A DNA stretch of 64,000 bases, taken from assembly GCF_013342145.1 (NCBI RefSeq), contig NZ_JABUQZ010000001.1:3844001-3908000 (forward strand). Direction: 5' to 3'. The DNA comes from Haloterrigena gelatinilytica (GTDB taxonomy: Archaea > Halobacteriota > Halobacteria > Halobacteriales > Natrialbaceae). The notes under the pieces are model-generated. The model saw only the letters and a list, made by a program, of their open reading frames with translations, ran no database searches and was not told the origin of the DNA. A program made the translations under genes and the position numbers. This document shows, piece by piece, positions 16,583 through 25,885 of this stretch (its first letter is position 1; each line of letters begins with the position of its first letter).

Positions 16583-17749
16583 CTATTGGATGACCTCGAG
16601 CGGGACCGGCATGAAACAGAGCAGTCCGAGCCCGAAGGTGACGACACCCAGTAGCTGCCGCCAGGTACCGAGCCGGCCGTCGGTGACCGGCTGCGCTCCG
16701 CCCGCCGACGCGAGGAGCGTGGCCAGGAACCCCCAGAGGATCCAGATGAAGACCGTCTGTAGCCCGTAGCCGCCGATGTAGTACAGGTAGCCGGCGAGGG
16801 CGAACAGCGCGCCGGGGACGAGCGCGCTGACCGTCTCGTGGAGGTCGCCGATCATCGCCCGCAGGATGTGGCCGCCGTCGAGCTGGCCGACGGGGATCAG
16901 GTTGAGGAAGGTGACGAACATGCCGACCCAGGCGCCGATGACGACCGGGTTGACGTTGCGCGTCGGATCGTCGCCGTACAGCGGCTGATCGATCGCCGCC
17001 GCGATCAGTTCGAGCATCGGCGGGATCCCGAGTCGGAAGCCGCCCTCTTCGGCCTGCTGCACGACCGGTTCGGGGATCGTCACCGGCGGCAGGTGGAGTC
17101 CGACGACGGCGATAGCGACCGTCGCGACGAGTCCCGCCAGCGGACCGGCGATGCCGATGTCGAACAGGGCCTTTCGGTTCGGCATCCGCCCCTTCAGCTT
17201 GATCACCGCTCCCATCGTCCCGATGATCGTCGGGATGGGGATGAAGTACGGCAGGGAGGCGTCGACCTGGTGGTAGCGGCTCATCACGTAGTGGCCCAGC
17301 TCGTGGACGCCGAGCACCGTCAACACCGCGGCCGAAAACGGCCACGCGCCGAGGATCTCGATCGGACTCCCGAACGGATCGATCCCCGGATACCACCAGA
17401 ACGCGCCGACGAACAGCGTCGAACAGATCGTCGCACACAGCAGCAGGATGTTCGTCCACGGGATGCCGTCGATCCCGATGCTGATCGGCTCGGCGACGAG
17501 GACGTACTCGCCGTGGCGAATCGTCAACTGCGGGTCGTACCCCGCTTCGCGAAACACCGGCCACAGCTCCTCCATCGCCCGTTCCGGATGTGTACGCGGA
17601 TCGCCGTAGTACACCAGCTGATCGTCCTCGGCCCGCATCTCGTAGACCCGAAAGACCGACTCGATACGCTCGAGCGGCGGGCCGTCCCCGAGCGAGGGGT
17701 CGTCGTCGATCGACGGACCGACCCGGGGGACATCGGCGTCGTCCATCAT
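16583..17749 (-). CDS. Site-2 protease (M50) family membrane metalloprotease
   Basis: A 388-residue integral membrane zinc protease. The first 95 residues are soluble, with a domain ending PQLTIRHGEYVLVAEP that resembles the N-terminal domain of EGY/plant-type S2P proteins. HELGH (149-153) lies in a membrane helix, and LDGGH (290-294) supplies the third zinc ligand D291 in a later helix; the loop MPNRKALFDIGIAGPLAG is also typical. Such enzymes cut other membrane proteins within the bilayer. A TATAAAT box at 17771-17777 is 25 bp upstream of the start. Substrate unknown. Confidence 0.93.
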   Translation of the reverse strand: MMDDADVPRVGPSIDDDPSLGDGPPLERIESVFRVYEMRAEDDQLVYYGDPRTHPERAMEELWPVFREAGYDPQLTIRHGEYVLVAEPISIGIDGIPWTNILLLCATICSTLFVGAFWWYPGIDPFGSPIEILGAWPFSAAVLTVLGVHELGHYVMSRYHQVDASLPYFIPIPTIIGTMGAVIKLKGRMPNRKALFDIGIAGPLAGLVATVAIAVVGLHLPPVTIPEPVVQQAEEGGFRLGIPPMLELIAAAIDQPLYGDDPTRNVNPVVIGAWVGMFVTFLNLIPVGQLDGGHILRAMIGDLHETVSALVPGALFALAGYLYYIGGYGLQTVFIWILWGFLATLLASAGGAQPVTDGRLGTWRQLLGVVTFGLGLLCFMPVPLEVIQ

Positions 17750-17770
17750 CCGTGATTGAGGAGCCCAGCG

Positions 17771-17777
17771 TATAAAT
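17771..17777 (-). promoter_or_regulatory. TATA-like box for the M50 protease gene
   Basis: ATTTATA on the minus strand, centred about 25 bp before the start codon at 17749; close to the archaeal spacing for a leaderless transcript. Confidence 0.5.
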
Positions 17778-17911
17778 CGACTGTCGTCGGCAGGGTCTTC
17801 GGCGAGCCGAATGCAAGTGCTAGTACGGGTCGACGAAAACGGAGGAAGGGGACCTCAGGGCGGGCCGGATGGCGTCGGAGACGCGCCGGCCGACAGGGTG
17901 TCGCGTGGGTG

Positions 17912-17966
17912 CGAGGGGCGTTCGTCAGGCTGCTAACGTGGTTCGAGGGGCGTTCGTCAGGCCGCT
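17912..17966. repeat. Two-copy direct repeat, 32-bp period
   Basis: CGAGGGGCGTTCGTCAGGC occurs at 17912-17930 and again at 17944-17962; each copy is followed by one variable base and GCTA. It lies in the roughly 250-bp gap between the M50 protease promoter and the end of the next gene, where no gene was recognised. It is probably a local duplication. Confidence 0.7.
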
Positions 17967-18006
17967 ACCGGGGACCTGGGACTGTTCGAGCGAAGCGAGG
18001 GCACGA

Positions 18007-18252
18007 TCAGGCCGGTTCGACGCGCCAGGTGGTCGCGCTCGTGTACGACCACTTCTCGATCTCGAGGTCGGTGGCCGACTCCGAGAGTTTGACCATTAGC
18101 GCGCCGATCTCCTTGGGAGACATCCCGACGTCGTCAGCAATGAACTTACCCTTGAAGTAGAGCTCTCCGTCTTCGGCGCGGTCGCGGAGGTAGCGTTTCA
18201 GGCGTCGTTCCTTGCTGTCCGTGGAGGGTTGGGCTGTCGTGCTCATCGACAT
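18007..18252 (-). CDS. DUF7123-like small protein, winged-helix type
   Basis: An 81-residue protein: ERRLKRYLRDRAEDGELYFKGKFIADDVGMSPKEIGALMVKL reads as a compact helix-turn-helix domain, and the end EKWSYTSATTWRVEPA as a beta wing. It looks like the conserved haloarchaeal DUF7123 family. A DNA-binding role is plausible from the fold but not shown. Two ATGs (18252, 18246) are possible. The first is preferred because a TATA box is centred 27 bp before it. The upstream 250 bp is noticeably AT-rich compared with the rest of the window. Confidence 0.8.
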   Translation of the reverse strand: MSMSTTAQPSTDSKERRLKRYLRDRAEDGELYFKGKFIADDVGMSPKEIGALMVKLSESATDLEIEKWSYTSATTWRVEPA

Positions 18253-18275
18253 CCGCTGCTTGTTGCCGGGATATG

Positions 18276-18282
18276 TTATAAA
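18276..18282 (-). promoter_or_regulatory. TATA box for the DUF7123-like gene
   Basis: TTTATAA on the minus strand, centred about 27 bp upstream of the ATG at 18252. The spacing selects this ATG as the start and predicts a leaderless mRNA. Confidence 0.6.
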
Positions 18283-18501
18283 GGGAGGATGGTTAGCGAA
18301 ATTTCGGTTGTGTTCAGGAATCTGGGGGGTAATGGACGTTTTATTCTCGATTCGGTGATTATTTATCGAACGATGAGCGAGCTCGAGACCTTTTAAAACC
18401 GGCGCTAACTTATTATCGCGCATTCGATTATCATAGGTGATAGAGTGTTCCGTTCCGGGAGGCTTGACCTATTTTGAACGGAAGATTCATGGAATAAAGC
18501 A

Positions 18502-19329
18502 CTAACTTCGTTCGTGAACCCAGAATTCGTCCTCGACTGTTACTTCTTTCTTGAACAGCGGCACCTCGTCTTTCAACCGGTTGATCCCGTCTTCGACGGT
18601 TCGAAACGCCTCTTCGCGGTGTCCGGCGAGGACGACGACGAAAACGATGTCCTCGCCGTCCTCGACGACACCCGTTCGGTGGTAGAGTTCGACCTCGAGA
18701 ACGCCGTCGCGGGCCTCGAGGTCCGTCTCGAGGGCGGCCATCCGCTCGTCGGCGACGCCCTCGTACTTCTCGAACTCGAGGTACTGGGTGCGCGCGTCGT
18801 CGGCGTCGTCTTTCGCGCGGACGCGGCCGGTGAACGTCGCGATCGCCCCCGCTTGATCGGCCTTCGGCGACCGCTTGACGCGATCGACCAGCGAGTGGAG
18901 GGTTTCGTGGGGCTCGCGCGACTCGAGTTCGGCCGCGACGGCGTCGGGATCGAGGTCGCCGGACTGTTCGACGGCCGCGACGACGCCTTCCTCGTCCGCC
19001 TCGTCCGTCCCGACGACGACCGTCGGATGGCGGAGGTCTTCGACGCCGACGACGACGGCGTACGCGCAGTCGGACGCCAGCCGATCGAGGGCGTCGCCGA
19101 CGCCCAGTCCCGTCCCGGACGCGGCCCAGTCGCCGTCGGCGCCGAGCTCGTAGCTGACGTCGCCGCCGACCGTCGTCGAGTCGTGGACGGCCGTCCCGTC
19201 CGCGATCGTCGCGTCGTATCTGACCACGCCGACGCGTCCCTCCCGCTCGAGGCGATCGACGAGGCGATCGCAGACCCGCTCGACGGCGTCGCGGTCCGCG
19301 CCGCGGTCGCAGATGCCGAGTACGTGCAT
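18502..19329 (-). CDS. moaE: Molybdopterin synthase large subunit MoaE with N-terminal extra domain
   Basis: A 275-residue fusion. The C-terminal half (about 145-275) is MoaE: AIATFTGRVRAKDD, YLEFEKYEG, ELYHRTGVVEDGEDIVFVVVLAGHREEAF, and LKDEVPLFKKEVTVEDEFWVH with the conserved active-site lysines. MoaE, with thiocarboxylated MoaD, turns cyclic pyranopterin phosphate into molybdopterin. The N-terminal half starts MHVLGICDRG and resembles the MobB fold, but the nucleotide-binding P-loop (GxxxxGKT) is absent. The ATG at 19329 was chosen from protein homology. No other molybdenum cofactor gene is adjacent. Confidence 0.88.
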   Translation of the reverse strand: MHVLGICDRGADRDAVERVCDRLVDRLEREGRVGVVRYDATIADGTAVHDSTTVGGDVSYELGADGDWAASGTGLGVGDALDRLASDCAYAVVVGVEDLRHPTVVVGTDEADEEGVVAAVEQSGDLDPDAVAAELESREPHETLHSLVDRVKRSPKADQAGAIATFTGRVRAKDDADDARTQYLEFEKYEGVADERMAALETDLEARDGVLEVELYHRTGVVEDGEDIVFVVVLAGHREEAFRTVEDGINRLKDEVPLFKKEVTVEDEFWVHERS

Positions 19330-19512
19330 AGTCGTGACATGGCGGCGTCGGGCTTTGTAGCTGTCGACAAAGCCGCGCGGGTGGGGGTCCAGCGCACACC
19401 CACGCGCCTCTTTCAGCACTGCCCGCCGCACTCGATCGGCCGGCTATCGTTTCTGTTCAACGAGGGGCCACGTACTGCAGGGACTTTGGAACTGCGCCAC
19501 CGAGTCGCACAT

Positions 19513-20577
19513 ATGACTCGGCGAATCGGCTTCACCGGCGACGTCATGCTCGGGCGACTGGTCGACGACCGCCAGCGCCGACGGTCGGTCGACGCGGTCT
19601 GGGGGAACGTCCGCGAGCGCCTCCGGGATCTCGACGCGCTCGTGATCAACCTCGAGTGCGTGCTCTCGACGCGCGGGAGCGAGTGGCGGCGGACCCACCG
19701 ACCGTTTCACTTCCGCGCGGACCCCGACTGGGCGGTCCCGGCCCTCGAGCGCGCCGGCGTCGACGTCTGCGCGCTCGCGAACAACCACGTGCTCGACTAC
19801 GAGGAGGTGGCGCTGCGGGACACCCTCGAGCATCTGGACGAGGCCGGGATCGCGCGAACCGGTGCGGGGGAGACGATCGACGAGGCGCTCGATCCGGCGG
19901 TCGTGACCGTCGACGGCGACGAGGGCGACGAAACCGACGGCCTCGAGCTGGCCGTCGTGTCGTTCACCGACAACACGCCCGAGTACGCGGCCGACGAGGA
20001 GTCGCCCGGAACCGCGTGGATCGACGTCAGCGAGTCTCGACGCGACTCGAGCAGTCGGATACAGTCCGACGATACCGTCGACGACGAGAGAACGCGCGAA
20101 CGGGTCCGCGAGGCGCTCTCCCGCGCCCACGAAACGGATCCCGACCTGCTGGTCGCCTCGCTGCACTGGGGGCCGAACATGGTCACCGAGCCGCCCGACT
20201 CGTTCCGGGCGTTCGGCCGCTGGCTGGTCGAGGAGGGCGTCGACGTGATCCACGGCCACAGCGCCCACGTCTTCCAGGGGATCGAGGTCCACGACGGTGC
20301 GCCGATCGTCTACGACGCAGGCGATTTCGTCGACGACTACGCGGTCGACGACGAGTTGCGCAACGACCGCGGGTTCCTGTTCGAACTCGCGGTGACCGAA
20401 GACGGGACGCCGACCGAACTGCGGCTTCGTCCGACCGAGATCGACGGCTGTGTCGTCCACGAGGCGAGCCCCGACGCCGCCGCGTGGGCTCGCGACCGGA
20501 TGCGCGAGCTGTCGGCCCCCTTCGGAACCGCGTTCGATCGCGACGGCGAGGCGCTGGTGTTGGCGCTCGAGTCGTAG
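19513..20577 (+). CDS. CapA-family metallophosphatase-like protein
   Basis: A 354-residue protein of the PGA_cap/CapA family. Blocks: IGFTGDVMLGR (residues 5-15, first metal motif), ALVINLECVLS, VCALANNHVLDYE (metal-binding NNH), then VVSFTDNTPEY, LLVASLHWGPN and DVIHGHSAHVFQGIEV. In Bacillus CapA takes part in poly-gamma-glutamate synthesis; archaeal homologues are unassigned. No signal peptide is present. No capB or capC genes are nearby, so capsule synthesis is not supported by context; a metallophosphoesterase role is the safer call. Confidence 0.88.
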   Translation: MTRRIGFTGDVMLGRLVDDRQRRRSVDAVWGNVRERLRDLDALVINLECVLSTRGSEWRRTHRPFHFRADPDWAVPALERAGVDVCALANNHVLDYEEVALRDTLEHLDEAGIARTGAGETIDEALDPAVVTVDGDEGDETDGLELAVVSFTDNTPEYAADEESPGTAWIDVSESRRDSSSRIQSDDTVDDERTRERVREALSRAHETDPDLLVASLHWGPNMVTEPPDSFRAFGRWLVEEGVDVIHGHSAHVFQGIEVHDGAPIVYDAGDFVDDYAVDDELRNDRGFLFELAVTEDGTPTELRLRPTEIDGCVVHEASPDAAAWARDRMRELSAPFGTAFDRDGEALVLALES

Positions 20578-20711
20578 CGCCGACGCCGGGTCGAATCGCT
20601 CTCGTTTCGGGGCCGGCCGCCGCCTCGAGAATCGTCCCGTGAGAGTGAGACACGCGCGGTGATCCGGAGTTGGCAACCCTTAAGATAGCAACCCGGTTAC
20701 ACCGGTGTAGT

Positions 20712-21437
20712 ATGAAAGTGGTCGTCTCTATCGGCGGGAGCGTGCTCGTGCCCGAGCCGGGCGCGGATCGGGTGGCCGAACACGCGGCCGTCGTCGAAGA
20801 CCTCATCGCGGACGGCTGTCGCGTCGGTGCCGTCGTCGGGGGCGGCGGCGTCGCCCGCGACTACATCTCGGCGGCCCGCGATCTGGGGGCGAACGAAATC
20901 GAACTCGATCAGCTCGGAATCGACGTCACGCGACTCAACGCGCGCCTGCTCATCGCCGCGCTGAGCGAGGAGTCCGTGACCGCGCCGGCGCTGGACTACG
21001 AGGAGGCCAGCGAGGCGCTCCGCCGGGACGAGATCTGTATCATGGGCGGCGTCGCGCCGGCCCAGACCACCGACGCGGTCGGCGCCGCGCTGGCGGAGTA
21101 CATCGACGCCGACCTGCTCGTCTACGCGACCAGCGTCCCCGGCGTCTACAGCGCCGACCCGAACGAGGACGACGACGCGACCAAGTACGACTCCCTCTCC
21201 GCGGCGGAGCTGGTCGACGCCATCGCCGGCCTCGAGATGAACGCCGGCGCCTCGGCGCCCGTCGACCTGCTGGCGGCGAAGATCATCGAGCGCTCGGGGA
21301 TGCGGACGATCGTCTTAGACGGCACCGATCCCGACCGGATCGCCCGCGCCGTTCGCTACGGTGACCACGACGGGACCGACGTCATCCCCGAGGGAGCGGG
21401 CGAGGAACCGACCTACTGGGCCGCCGACGAGCAATGA
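20712..21437 (+). CDS. pyrH: Uridylate kinase (UMP kinase)
   Basis: A 241-residue archaeal-type UMP kinase of the amino acid kinase fold, making UDP from UMP. Blocks: KVVVSIGGSVLVPEP at the start, GAVVGGGGVARDYI, LDQLGIDVTRLNARLL, and VYATSVPGVYSADPNEDDDA, followed by LVDAIAGLEMNAGASAPVDLLAAKIIERSG. The ATG at 20712 matches the family start. The stop overlaps the lysS start by 4 bp (ATGA), so pyrimidine synthesis and lysyl-tRNA synthesis genes are translationally linked here. Confidence 0.95.
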   Translation: MKVVVSIGGSVLVPEPGADRVAEHAAVVEDLIADGCRVGAVVGGGGVARDYISAARDLGANEIELDQLGIDVTRLNARLLIAALSEESVTAPALDYEEASEALRRDEICIMGGVAPAQTTDAVGAALAEYIDADLLVYATSVPGVYSADPNEDDDATKYDSLSAAELVDAIAGLEMNAGASAPVDLLAAKIIERSGMRTIVLDGTDPDRIARAVRYGDHDGTDVIPEGAGEEPTYWAADEQ

Positions 21438-23092
21438 GCGACGAGAGCCCCTACACGCTGCAACGCGACCTCGAGGAAGACGAACGCCACGCGTTCTGGG
21501 CGGATATCGTCGCCGACCGCGTGGAGTCGCGCAATCCCGACGAGCCGATCGTCGTCAAGGGCGGTATCTCGCCGTCCGGCGTTCCGCACCTCGGGAACGT
21601 CAACGAGATCATGCGGGGCTACTACGTCGCCGAAGTGCTCCGCGAGCGGGGCCACGAGGTCCGGCAGGTGTTCACCGCCGACGATCGCGACCCGCTCCGC
21701 AAGCTGCCTCGCACCCTCTGTGACCTCGAGGGGAACCTCGTCGATCTCGGCGAGGTCGACGCGGGCGCGCTCGGGCGCAACCTCGGTGCCCCCTACACGG
21801 ACATTCCGGACCCCTTCGGCTGCTGTGACTCCTACGGCGACCACTTCTCGACGATCATCCAGGACAGCGCCGACGCCGTCGACGTGCCGATCGACCTGGT
21901 GTCGAACACGGAGATGTACGAGAACGGCGACCTCGAGGACGTCACGCGCTTCGTCCTCGAACATCGGGACCGCGCACGCGAGGTGCTCTCGGCGTACCAG
22001 GACAAGGTCGACGAGGACTACGTCCCGTTCAACCCGATCTGCGAGGAGTGCGGGAAGATCACCGAGACGGTGACGAGCGTCGACCTCGAGGGGGAGACGC
22101 CGACCGTCGACTACGAGTGCACCGACATGGACGCCGGCGACCAGACGATCGACGGCTGCGGCCACGAGGGAACCGCCACGCTGCGGGAGGGGAAACTCCC
22201 GTGGCGCTTCGAGTGGCCCGCCCAGTGGCAGACCCTCGGCGTCGACTTCGAGCCCTTCGGCAAGGACCACGCCGAGGGCTCCTGGCCCAGCGGCCAGGAC
22301 GTCGCGCGAAACGTCTTCGAGATCGAGCCCCCCGTCCCGATGGTCTACGAGTGGTTCACCCTCGAGGGCCAGCCGTTCTCCTCCTCGGAGGGGAACGTGA
22401 TCCTCGTCTCGGACGTCCTCGAACTGCTCGAGCCCGAGGTCCTGCGGTACTTCTTCGCCAAGGACCCCTCGAAGGCCCGGGACTTCAGCATCGAGCGACT
22501 CGACCAGCTGGTCGACGAGTTCGACCGCCTCGAGGCGATCTACTTCGACGAGATCGAGGCCGACGAGGACGAGACGGCGTTCGCGGAGCGGGTCTATCCC
22601 CTCCTCGTGGACGAACCGAAGGAAGAGCGGATCCGCCTCCCCTACACCTTCGCCGCCGTCCTCGGGATGTTCGACGACCCCGACCTGCGCGAAGACGTCG
22701 CTCGCAAGGAGGGACACGTTCCCGACGACGCGCCCGAGTGGGCCGTCGAGGACGCCCTCGCGCGGGTCGAGAAGGCCCGCAACTGGGCCCGACGGACCGC
22801 AAACGAGTTCGACTACGAACTCAAGCGCACGGAGATTCCCGACCACGACTTCGACGCCGCGACCGAAGACGCCCTCGCGGAACTCGCCGACTTCATCGAG
22901 GCGGGCCACGAACCCGACGAGATTCAGGGCGAGATCTACGAGACCGCCAAGCGCCACGACGTCGACGTCGGCGACTTCTTCGGCGCCGGCTACCGCCTGT
23001 TCTTCGACGAGGATCAGGGGCCGAAACTCGGCCCGTTCCTCGCGAAGGTCGACCGCGAGTTCGTCGTCGCCCGGTTGCGCCGGGAACGCTGA
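21434..23092 (+). CDS. lysS: Lysyl-tRNA synthetase, class I
   Basis: A 552-residue class I LysRS, the archaeal form unrelated to bacterial class II enzymes. The HIGH-like motif is in GGISPSGVPHLGNVNEIMRGY (about residues 43-60); the KMSKS equivalent is FSSSEGNVILVSD. A zinc-ribbon-like insert has CEECGK and a later C/C-H pair in DGCGHEG. The C-terminal alpha-helical domain extends to the end. It starts with the ATGA overlap after pyrH. Confidence 0.95.
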   Translation: MSDESPYTLQRDLEEDERHAFWADIVADRVESRNPDEPIVVKGGISPSGVPHLGNVNEIMRGYYVAEVLRERGHEVRQVFTADDRDPLRKLPRTLCDLEGNLVDLGEVDAGALGRNLGAPYTDIPDPFGCCDSYGDHFSTIIQDSADAVDVPIDLVSNTEMYENGDLEDVTRFVLEHRDRAREVLSAYQDKVDEDYVPFNPICEECGKITETVTSVDLEGETPTVDYECTDMDAGDQTIDGCGHEGTATLREGKLPWRFEWPAQWQTLGVDFEPFGKDHAEGSWPSGQDVARNVFEIEPPVPMVYEWFTLEGQPFSSSEGNVILVSDVLELLEPEVLRYFFAKDPSKARDFSIERLDQLVDEFDRLEAIYFDEIEADEDETAFAERVYPLLVDEPKEERIRLPYTFAAVLGMFDDPDLREDVARKEGHVPDDAPEWAVEDALARVEKARNWARRTANEFDYELKRTEIPDHDFDAATEDALAELADFIEAGHEPDEIQGEIYETAKRHDVDVGDFFGAGYRLFFDEDQGPKLGPFLAKVDREFVVARLRRER

Positions 23093-23184
23093 CCGCGCGG
23101 TCCGCGTCCTCCTCCTCCTCGAGTCCCGTTCTGCCGACAGGATAGACAAAAGCCCTTTGAGAACGCCTCCCGGAGATAGGACCG

Positions 23185-25008
23185 ATGGACTACGGTTTCC
23201 CTGCTGTCGTTTCGGTACCCGAACTCGCCGGGTCGGAGACCCTGACCTGGGTCGTCGCCGGCCTGCTCGTCTACTGGTTCGGGATCATCGCGCTCCGCCG
23301 AGCGGAGCTGTTGCCGTCGTACGTCGGAACACAGGGGCCGATTCTGACCTTCCACACCAAGCGCGGGCGGCGGTTTCTCGACCGCCTCGCGCGGCCCAAA
23401 CGGTTCTGGCGCGCCTGGTCGAACCTCGGCGTCGGCATCGCCATCGTCGTGATGGCGGCGATGTTCGTCGTCCTCGCGCTCGGGGCGATTTCGGCGCTGA
23501 CGTCGCCGCAGCCGGCCAGCAGCATCAACCAGCCGCGAAACGTCATCCCGTTCCCCGGGGTCAACGACTTCCTCCCGGTGTCGGCGACGCCCGGGATCGT
23601 CACCGGACTGCTGGTGGGACTGGTCGTCCACGAGGGCGGCCACGGCCTGCTCTGTCGCGTCGAGGACATCGAGATCGAGTCGATGGGCGTGGCCATGCTC
23701 GCGTTCATCCCGATGGGCGCGTTCGTCGAACCCGACCAGGAAGGCAGCAAAGAGGCCTCTCGAGGCGGCCAGACGCGGATGTTCGCCGCGGGCGTCACCA
23801 ACAACTTCGCGGTGACGATCCTCGTCTTCGCTCTGCTGTTCGGCCCGATCGCGGGATCGATCGCCGTCGCTCCGGGCGCCGCCGTCGGCGGCGTCGCTCC
23901 CGGTTCCCCGGCCGATGAGGCCGACGTGCAGCCCCACGACCGCATCACCGCCGTCGGGGGCGAGCCCGTCGAGACCAACGACGAGCTCGCCGATCGCCTG
24001 GACGCCGCCGAGGGCGAGCAGGTCGAACTCGAACTCAACGGCGAGCGGACGGTGACGGTCGATCGGGCGCTGCTGGTGACCGCCGCGATCGAGAACGGGC
24101 CGGGTGGCCTGGCGGTCGGCGATCGGATCCTCCGGGTCGGCGACCAGTCGGTCGCGACCGAACGCGACTTCCTCGACGCCGTCGGCGACGACGAGCGCGT
24201 CTCCGTGACGATCGAACGCGACGGGGAGGAACTCGAGCGCGAACTGCCGATCGGGGCCGCCGTCGACGTCACCGACGACGGCCCCCTCCAGGAGGCGACC
24301 GGCTCGCTCGACGAGTCGCTGATCGTCACCCGATTCGACGGCGAGCGGACCTACACCTACGACGATCTCACGTCGCTGGTCAACGAACGCGAGGCCGGTA
24401 GCGAGGTCACCGTTGCGGGGTATCTCGACGGGGAACGCGTCGAGTACGAGGTCACGCTCGGCGAGCACCCGCGCGACGACGGGAGCTACCTCGGCGTCGT
24501 CGGCCACACCGGGGCGTCCGGCTTCGAACTCAGCGATATCGGCGTCCAGCTCTACCCCGCCGAGGACTACCTGGCGATTCTCGGCGGCGGGGACGGCACC
24601 GGCAACGCCCTGATGAACTCGTTTATCGGGAAAATCGTCCTCGCGGTGATGCTCCCGGTCAGCGCCGTGGCCGGCCTCCTCCCGTTCAACTTCGCCGGCT
24701 TCACCGGCGGCGTCCAGAACTTCTACGAGGTCCAGGGGGCGCTGGCGGCGCTCGGCGACGGGACGGTCTTCTTCCTCGCGAACATCCTGTTCTGGACCGG
24801 CTGGATCAACGTCCAGCTCGGCTTCTTCAACTGCATTCCGGCGTTCCCGCTGGACGGCGGCCACATCCTCCGGACGAGCACCGAGGCGATCGTCTCGCGG
24901 CTCCCCTTCGAGACCACCCGCGGGCACGTCCGCACCGTCACGACGGCCGTCGGGTTGACGATGCTCGGGAGCTTCGTGCTCATGCTGGCCGTTCCGTTGC
25001 TCCAGTAG
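23185..25008 (+). CDS. Site-2 protease (M50) with PDZ domains
   Basis: A 607-residue membrane protease. HEGGH (149-153) and LDGGH (556-560) are the zinc and catalytic motifs, with E150 as base. Between them lie an extracytosolic region with one clear PDZ domain (GVAPGSPADEADVQPHDRITAVGGEPV, about 235-300) and a second PDZ-like section (GPGGLAVGDRILRVGDQSV, about 305-350). Membrane helices flank both. The family cuts transmembrane proteins in regulated proteolysis; the PDZ domains usually gate access. This is the second clear S2P in the window. No anti-sigma-like partner is near. Confidence 0.93.
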   Translation: MDYGFPAVVSVPELAGSETLTWVVAGLLVYWFGIIALRRAELLPSYVGTQGPILTFHTKRGRRFLDRLARPKRFWRAWSNLGVGIAIVVMAAMFVVLALGAISALTSPQPASSINQPRNVIPFPGVNDFLPVSATPGIVTGLLVGLVVHEGGHGLLCRVEDIEIESMGVAMLAFIPMGAFVEPDQEGSKEASRGGQTRMFAAGVTNNFAVTILVFALLFGPIAGSIAVAPGAAVGGVAPGSPADEADVQPHDRITAVGGEPVETNDELADRLDAAEGEQVELELNGERTVTVDRALLVTAAIENGPGGLAVGDRILRVGDQSVATERDFLDAVGDDERVSVTIERDGEELERELPIGAAVDVTDDGPLQEATGSLDESLIVTRFDGERTYTYDDLTSLVNEREAGSEVTVAGYLDGERVEYEVTLGEHPRDDGSYLGVVGHTGASGFELSDIGVQLYPAEDYLAILGGGDGTGNALMNSFIGKIVLAVMLPVSAVAGLLPFNFAGFTGGVQNFYEVQGALAALGDGTVFFLANILFWTGWINVQLGFFNCIPAFPLDGGHILRTSTEAIVSRLPFETTRGHVRTVTTAVGLTMLGSFVLMLAVPLLQ

Positions 25009-25102
25009 TCCGGATCGGGCGCTCGCGCCGCCGCTCTCCGGACTGTTTCTGAACCACGATCGACGGCGTGCTACGGCTCGGTATCGCGCTCGTCGCCGAC
25101 GG

Positions 25103-25678
25103 TCACTCCGTCTCGGCGTCCGAGGCGTCGCCGGCGTCGGTCGGCGTCTCCTCGTCCGGATCCGTCGCGATGCCGTGGCACTCGTAGAACTCCTCGGGCG
25201 TCGCCTCGATGCGCTCGAACGCGGTGTCGAAGTAGCGTTCGTGGTGGCGGACGAGCTGTTCGACGATCCACGCGCTGAACGCCTCGTCGAACCGCCACTC
25301 GCCGTCCCGGTCGGGGATCTCGAACCGCTCGTCGGTCGAGAAGGCGGCGTAGACGTGGAAGAAGCCGAGGATGACGTCGGCGAAGTCCCGCGCCTTCTCG
25401 GTACAGCTCTCCCGCCGGTCCGCGAGTTCCGCGTGGCCCGCCTCGGTGAGCTCGAAGTACTTCCGGTCGGGCTCGTCCTCCCGCTCGATGCGTTCGGCCC
25501 ACCCCTTCTCCTCGAACTTGTAGAGGATGGGGTAGACCGAGCCGTAGGAGGGCTCCCAGTGACCGCCGCTGATCTCGCGGATCTCCTTCAAGATCTCGTA
25601 GCCGTAGCGGGGCTTTTCCTCGAGTAGCTCGAGAACGAGATAGGCGATGAGTCCTTTCGGCGGCCCACTTTTCCGCAT
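25103..25678 (-). CDS. PadR family transcriptional regulator
   Basis: A 191-residue protein with an N-terminal winged helix of the PadR family: PKGLIAYLVLELLEEKPRYGYEILKEI, GHWEPSYGSVYPILYKFEEKGW, then the wing DRKYFELTEAGHAEL. The C-terminal part is helical, probably for dimerisation or ligand binding, with an acidic tail. It is divergent from the PitA-like haem protein gene across about 207 bp, so it is a candidate regulator of that gene; this is inference from position. Ligand unknown. Confidence 0.9.
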   Translation of the reverse strand: MRKSGPPKGLIAYLVLELLEEKPRYGYEILKEIREISGGHWEPSYGSVYPILYKFEEKGWAERIEREDEPDRKYFELTEAGHAELADRRESCTEKARDFADVILGFFHVYAAFSTDERFEIPDRDGEWRFDEAFSAWIVEQLVRHHERYFDTAFERIEATPEEFYECHGIATDPDEETPTDAGDASDAETE

Positions 25679-25885
25679 GTGCGCCGTGAATTACACGGGC
25701 AGACGGAAAGGCGTTCTGTCGCCGAGGAAGCGGTGCAGTCGATCGAAATTCGTCGCCGAACCGCCGATCCTTGCGTCGGAAACCGAACGCGTTCGGCGTC
25801 CAGGCCCGGATTCGCGCCGGTCGGCAATCCCGTCCGTCGAACCGAAACCCCGTCCTTCTTAGCCTCGCCGTCCCAATCGTCGCCC

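Noticed and set aside
19513..20577. Capsule (poly-gamma-glutamate) locus suggested by the CapA-like gene
   Set aside because: No capB or capC homologue is nearby, so only the metallophosphatase-like fold is claimed.
21413..24927. Long minus-strand frames (578 and 637 codons) across lysS and the PDZ site-2 protease
   Set aside because: Both mirror well-identified genes on the plus strand; the products show no family features.
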